A stretch of DNA of 64,000 bases. It comes from Eonycteris spelaea. Lineage: Eukaryota; Chordata; Mammalia; Chiroptera; Pteropodidae. A program made the position numbers and the translations under genes. This document shows positions 59,112 to 64,000 of the stretch, piece after piece (the first letter of the stretch is position 1; every line of letters starts with the position of its first letter). The stretch is taken from contig PUFA01000027.1 in assembly GCA_003508835.1 (NCBI GenBank), positions 3,596,001-3,660,000 on the forward strand, written 5' to 3'. Below the pieces are notes generated by a model. The model worked only from the letters and a program-made list of their open reading frames with translations. It was not told the origin of the DNA and searched no databases.

Positions 59112-59642
59112 CATTAATAAATTAACAGATAAAATGTGGTATATATGCGATGTAATATTAAAGATGGAAATCCCACCATTTGTGACAATATTGTTGTACC
59201 TTGAGAGCATTATGCTATGTGCGTTATGTCAGAGAAAGACAAATAACTCTATGATGTCACTTATATTTGGAATCTTAAAAAGCTGAAATCATAGAAACAG
59301 AATAGAATGGTGTTTGTCAGGGGCTGGGAGATGAAGAAAATGGGGAGATACTGGTGAAAGGATACAAACTTCCAGTTATAGAATGAATAAGTTCCAGGGG
59401 TCTAATGTGCAGCATGGTGACTATAGTTAACAATACTGTGTTGTATCCTTGAAAGCTGCTAAGAGAAGAATTCCTAAATGTTCTTATCCACCCCCCTACA
59501 CACACACACAAAAGTTAATATGTGAGATGACAGAGGTATTAACTAATCTTATGGTGGTAATTACTTTACTATGTATATGTGTATCAAAGACCCTAAACTT
59601 ACACCATATTATATGTCATTTACATCTCAATAAAGATGGGGG
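59112..59642 (+). mobile_element. LINE-1 3' end with likely target duplication
   Basis: Carries the end of ORF2 (aaaatgtggtatatatgcga, catttgtgacaatattgttg) and the 3' UTR (gtgtttgtcaggggctggga, taacaatactgtgttgtatc, tgtcatttacatctcaataa). Identical 14-bp repeats GAAATAAATGAACA lie at 59098-59111 and 59643-59656, a convincing target-site duplication. Confidence 0.9.
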
Positions 59643-59839
59643 GAAATAAATGAACATGTTGCAAAACATTAGAAACAGTTGATCTTTATGTGCCAGCTTG
59701 GCTTTTTTGACATGTGAGATCATTTTATCATCTACATAAAATGTTGTCATATCATATGATAGGAAGAATGTTCATATGATAGAGTTATCTTCAGTAATAG
59801 GTAAGACGGTTCCCTCAAAAACAAAGAACATTATCCATA

Positions 59840-60385
59840 GAAAAACTTTGAGAATTACAGATTTTGTTACACATATGCCCTCTGACCCAGTTTTTCCGCT
59901 TCTAAGTGTTGACCACAACCTCTGCACAAAAATATTTAAATGTGCACGTGGTGCTTATTATAGCATTGTTTGTAATGTTAAAAAATTGGAAACAACTCAA
60001 ACATAAGGGAAGGTTTTGATAAATTTTAGAAATTCATATAGTAGTTTTACAAAACAAAATAACACTATTTATATTGATATGAGTGATCTTCAAGTCATAA
60101 AGATAAATAAAAGCAAGCCAGAGAATAATTCGTGTATATGATCTTATCTTATACATGGAGTAGGGGTGGGAGAAATGAAGTCTTAGAAAAAGGTCAGGAA
60201 TAATCCACACCAGACTTCTAATACAGGTTGCTTCTGGGTGAGAGAGTGAAGTTGAAAGGGCAAAAGAGAACTTGAAGTTTTTCATCTGTATACTCCTTTA
60301 TTTTTTAATGTACTTATGAATCATTTGTATGCCTAAAAAATAACTTGCAAACGAGAAATCATGTGCTAAAAAAAAAAAATACATG
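59840..60385 (+). mobile_element. Old LINE-1 (L1M-type) 3' end, sense
   Basis: tctgacccagtttttccgct, tagcattgtttgtaatgtta, then aaaattggaaacaactcaaa, gtgatcttcaagtcataaag, agttgcttctgggtgagaga-type wording, ending in an A-rich tail near 60380. It is older than its neighbour at 59112-59642. Confidence 0.75.
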
Positions 60386-60865
60386 CAAAAAAATTTCTTT
60401 CCTTTAGAGTTTAGTACCAGAAAAACTGCTTCAAAAAGGGATTTGTTTATATGCTTCTTCATTTCTAATGATAATATTCATGATGCTTATCTTTGAATTC
60501 TACCTTTCAGGAAACTCCGAATCAAAATTGATGCTATAGGCCATACTAGCCTGTAGGGTTAGTACATTAGCTATTGCCTCTTTTCATGGATCCCATTTCT
60601 AATTCCTCAGTTTATTTTATGAAACTTATATGTGATCTTAGTTATAAGCCACTTCATATGTTTTAAGAAATGAGGAATACATAAATAAACAAATAACCTA
60701 AAAATTATTTTCATTAATTTGAAAGTCATTTCATGTTTGAGAATTTCTGTTAGTGATAGTTTACTTGTATCCAAATGTAACTCAATTTTAGACATTCTTG
60801 TAGTATGTAACTCACACTTTAAAAAAATAATCAGAGAGTTCCAGAACTTCAGAAAAATATATACA
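60386..60865. other. No gene seen
   Basis: Unique AT-rich DNA. The 110-codon antisense frame at 60607-60939 is Lys/Leu/Ile-rich by composition and has no recognisable domain. Confidence 0.5.
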
Positions 60866-61720
60866 GTATTTAGCTTTTCCCCCTTGTACTGTCTGAGGGA
60901 GTTGTTTAGATCCAGGGAGCCACCCTTAATTATGCCCAAAGGAAACCCAGAGACCTCGGGGATTTAATAGCAGTGTGTCTATTTATTGACGTCCTCTGTG
61001 GGTGAAGTAAATAGTCGCTGAAAGAATATTTAATGGAAAGACCCCAATACAAATTTATATGAGCAAAAGAAAATACAATCTATTTTGTCTAGTAAAACTG
61101 TACATCACGAATCAAGAGTACAACCACACCTTTCCCCACCTGTTGTCCCACAGCAACACACACACACACTCTACAGCATCCTGCTTTACAAGTCCCAAGG
61201 TTGACTCTATTCCTGGTTAAGAAAAAAAAATTGATAATTTTTGGTACTTTTTACTGTGTTCTTTGAGTGTCTTTTGAAACATTCTGCTGTGTTCCAGAAA
61301 TAAACTGGCAGCTCCCTCTCTCCTGTTGAAACTGCTCAGCCTTCAGTTCCCCACGCAAACAAAGCTATGAGAAGTGTATTTTGGACAAGCCTTTTCCCAA
61401 CTAACAGCATGAATATGCTTTGGGAACACTAACATGATTTTTTAATTATCATTAATTATGCTTAGCTTCAACTATGAAAGAAATGGGGTTTCTTCAAACA
61501 CCAATTAACAAAGCAAACCCCAATAAAGGGAAAATACTCTCTCCCCACTTCCAGCCTGCAACAGGAAATTCCCCCCTGTTGAGTTTCCCCCAAGGTCTCT
61601 ATAAAATCTTTCTGATGAACTTGTAGAGCCTTAATGAGAATGAATCAGCACAGATTTTCCATCATATAAACAGAAATATTTAATTTCATGAAAGAAGACA
61701 GCATGCTTGCCTTTGCCCAG
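60866..61720. promoter_or_regulatory. Candidate conserved noncoding region
   Basis: High-complexity unique sequence with no repeat that I can name. It contains TGACGTC (CRE-like, 60987-60993) and two TAATTA homeodomain cores exactly 10 bp apart (61443-61448 and 61453-61458). A TTCCCAA/TTGGGAA inverted pair (61394-61400 and 61420-61426) encloses gcatgaatatgc. No coding frame. Functional status is inferred only from these features. Confidence 0.3.
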
Positions 61721-62329
61721 CCCACCACATAATATCTTCAGTTTCCCTCCTCTCTTGTGATTTATTTCTCATAGTATTTTTTAGAGTAATTCCTCAAGGG
61801 TTTCCCAATCCTGAAGACTATACCTAAACATCATAGATGAAACAAAACTACTTAAGTCTTCACTTCATTACTGACTCTATTTTCTTACTTGAAGCAGAGA
61901 AAAAATATTTGCCCTCTTAGTGTATGCTCAGAATAACTTTTCCTGAATGGGCCACTCCTAGGACCCAGAAGGGCAATCATATGCCAGACATGCCTGACTC
62001 GAGGACAGAGCAACATATCCAAAGATCCCACTAGGACAACATTCCTCACACCATGTGCAGAAAAAAAAAAAAACAACAACAACCACAAGATGTTGTTCTG
62101 TGTACTACTCAAAAAGGGTTCTGTGGTCAAATAAATTGGGAAATGCTGCAAATCATATCCTTTTGGAGATTCACAAAACATGTTAGCATGTGAAAAGTAA
62201 TGAAAAGTGTTTTAATTAAAAAGAAAACCTAAGTAACTTTGCTTAATTCTATTTGTTTTTCCAACTAATTTGAGCACAATGCCTTCATGGAACACAACAT
62301 TCTACAAATCACTGGGGGAGAAAAGGTAG
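61721..62329. other. No gene seen
   Basis: Unique noncoding DNA with a poly(A) run at about 62060-62073. The 98-codon antisense frame (61885-62181) crosses this run and has no domain. Confidence 0.5.
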
Positions 62330-62590
62330 GAAGGAAATGAATACTTACTAAGCACCAACTACGTGCATTGATTACTTTAAGTAAATCTCAACAACTCTAT
62401 GTGATATGTGTTACTATACTCATTTAAGAGGTTAAAAAATACTTTGAGGTTCACAGTATTTTTAAAGCATATCCAGTTTCACATATGTAATATATAATAA
62501 TGAAATATATAATCAATTATAGAGCTAGTATTCAAATCCAGGTCTGTCTGACTTTAAGACCTGTGTTCTTTCTACTCTATTCCATTTACT
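62330..62590 (+). mobile_element. MIR, nearly full length, sense
   Basis: cttactaagcaccaactacg, aaatctcaacaactctatgt, gtatattcattt-type core, agagctagtattcaaatcca, ggtctgtctgactttaagac, ctgtgttctttctactct in order. One of the most complete MIRs here. Confidence 0.85.
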
Positions 62591-62654
62591 ATTTAACCCC
62601 CAAGCTATGATTTTTTGTGGTGACCAAAATTCAACTTACCTTTTGCCCTATGTA

Positions 62655-62765
62655 TTAACATATCGAGGTGGCAGGCTCTGTGAGACCAGAGAATGTGTTT
62701 ATCTATGTCTCTCCAGTGCTCAGCACAGTGCCTGAAACACAACAGCTATTGATAGAACAAAGAAT
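62655..62765 (+). mobile_element. LINE-2 3' end, sense
   Basis: gtggcaggctctgtgagacc, ctctccagtgctcagcacag, tgcctgaaacacaacagcta: the usual L2 3' UTR ending. Confidence 0.75.
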
Positions 62766-63185
62766 ACATGTGGTATCACGAACAAGTGAAGGTTCTACAA
62801 GTCCAGATGATGCTATTATAACATGAACTAGAGAACTTTCCAGGGAAAGCAACCTAGATAGTTGAGGATATTTTAAACTACATCACATGAGGAAAAAATC
62901 ATTCATTTTAACTGCCTAATTTGAGTTGGAGAAGTCTTCGCAGTGGGTGGCATAATGTGATGATGTCTTGAATATTTGAAAGATGGTACTGGAGTGTGAA
63001 AAATGAATTATTCAAGCAATAGGTGGAGTGAATCTGTGACCTTCGGGATTCCATTCAGACCTGTAATTCTGTGAGCCTTGGGACTGTTAAAGATGCACAA
63101 AAGAATGGTGTAGTGCACAGTCACTGGTGATCAATCTTTTTCCTAGAGGTTCAACTCTAGAATGATATAGCTTGGCATTCTCGAA

Positions 63186-63735
63186 TTAGTTAAGGTTCTC
63201 CAACGAAACAGAATCAATAGGATATATATAGATATATAAGAGGAGTTTTATTGTGGGAAATGGAGGCTGAGATATGTCTTAATATGCTCTCTACAAGCTG
63301 ACAAACCCAGGAAAGCTGGCGGTGTAACTCAGTCTGAGTCCAAAGGCCTGAGGCCCAGCAGAGCTGATCATGTAACTCCCAGATCAAGTACAAAGGCCTG
63401 TGGAGGTAGAGTGGCTCTGGTGCAAGTTTGAGAGTTCAAAAACCCAAGAACCAGGAGTTCCAATGTCCAAGGCAGGAGAAGTTGGACATCCTACTTCAAG
63501 GAGAGAGAAAGAGAGAATTTGCCCTTTTTTCGCCTTTTTGTTCTGTTTGGGCTCTCCACAGTTTTGATGGTGCTGGCCCAAACTGCTGAGGGTGGGTCAT
63601 CGTCACTTAGCCTATGGATTCAAATGATTATCTCTCCTGGTAACACCCTCACAGAGGTACCCAGAAGTCATGTTTACCAGCTATCTGAGCATCCCTTAGC
63701 CCAATCAAGTTGACATGTAAAATTAACCATCACAT
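63186..63735 (-). mobile_element. ERVL-type (MLT2-like) LTR, antisense
   Basis: Antisense landmarks in order: ttagttaaggttctccaacg, aaacagaatcaataggatat, then aagaggagttttattgtggg (complement of the polyadenylation region), gtacccagaagtcatgttta, then catgtaaaattaaccatcac at the far end. It is close to full LTR length with no internal genes next to it, so probably a solo LTR. The frames inside it are not genes. Confidence 0.75.
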
Positions 63736-64000
63736 ATCCATAGGATGCCCCTACAACTCATAAGTGTTGCTGAGGAAAAAGGGGCCACCAACACGATAAG
63801 TTTTCAATCACACAAAAAGAGTCCCGGTGGTTTTAGGATGGAAAAACCAAAGCTTTACTGCATCATGATCTGCCATAGAATGCAATTTGGCATAATACGG
63901 TAACATTTTTATAGGAACCCATCCAATGGGCTTTATTTATAAGAAGTGCTGGAAGGAAGTTCATTATAGTATGTATCCCTACAAAAAGGGATATTACAAG
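63736..64000. other. No gene seen; window edge
   Basis: Nothing recognised. The sequence continues beyond the window. Confidence 0.5.

Noticed and set aside
60607..60939. 110-codon minus-strand frame
   Set aside because: AT-driven Lys/Leu/Ile composition, no domain, and no start context or neighbouring exon signal.

Overview
The window looks like placental-mammal nuclear DNA from a gene-poor, AT-rich region. I found no protein-coding gene. The longest open frame anywhere is about 130 codons and lies antisense to an old LINE-2, and no open frame carries a recognisable cellular domain. The recognisable content is decayed transposable elements: LINE-1, LINE-2, MIR, MER20 and MER5A hAT relics, and MLT1-, MLT2- and ERV1-like LTRs. 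Between them lie microsatellites and long single-copy noncoding DNA.

Host: I see no Alu, B1/B2, carnivore tRNA-Lys SINE, BovB or vespertilionid VES SINE, so the lineage probably has few young SINEs. A short L1 3' end near 39.1 kb, with an intact target-site duplication, resembles L1 3' ends I associate with bats. A bat, possibly a pteropodid, is therefore a weak guess and is not demonstrated.

Layout: 0-1 kb is an L1 ORF2 fragment. 1-6.7 kb is mostly unique DNA with an antisense L1M 3' region and MIRs. 6.7-8.4 kb is an L2 split by an L1 3' end. 11.1-17.3 kb reads in order as the remains of one long old L1 (ORF1-like, endonuclease, RT, 3' end), broken by a nested L1, composite microsatellites and an ERV1-like LTR. 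18-27.5 kb is a patchwork of MIR, L2, two MER20 copies, an MLT1 LTR and a pair of opposed L1 pieces. 27.5-48 kb is the most repeat-poor part. It holds the best regulatory candidates, at 44.6-46.8 kb: pyrimidine tracts, CpG-bearing unique sequence, and a compact GATA/forkhead/E-box/TCF motif cluster. 48-60.4 kb is again rich in L2 and L1. 60.4-62.3 kb is unique and contains paired homeodomain cores. 63.2-63.7 kb is an antisense ERVL-type LTR.

No operon, CRISPR array, structural RNA gene or unusual genetic system is visible. Repeat family names come from recognition of consensus-like wording without a database search, so subfamily names and edges are approximate. Motif matches were read by eye and do not by themselves show function.
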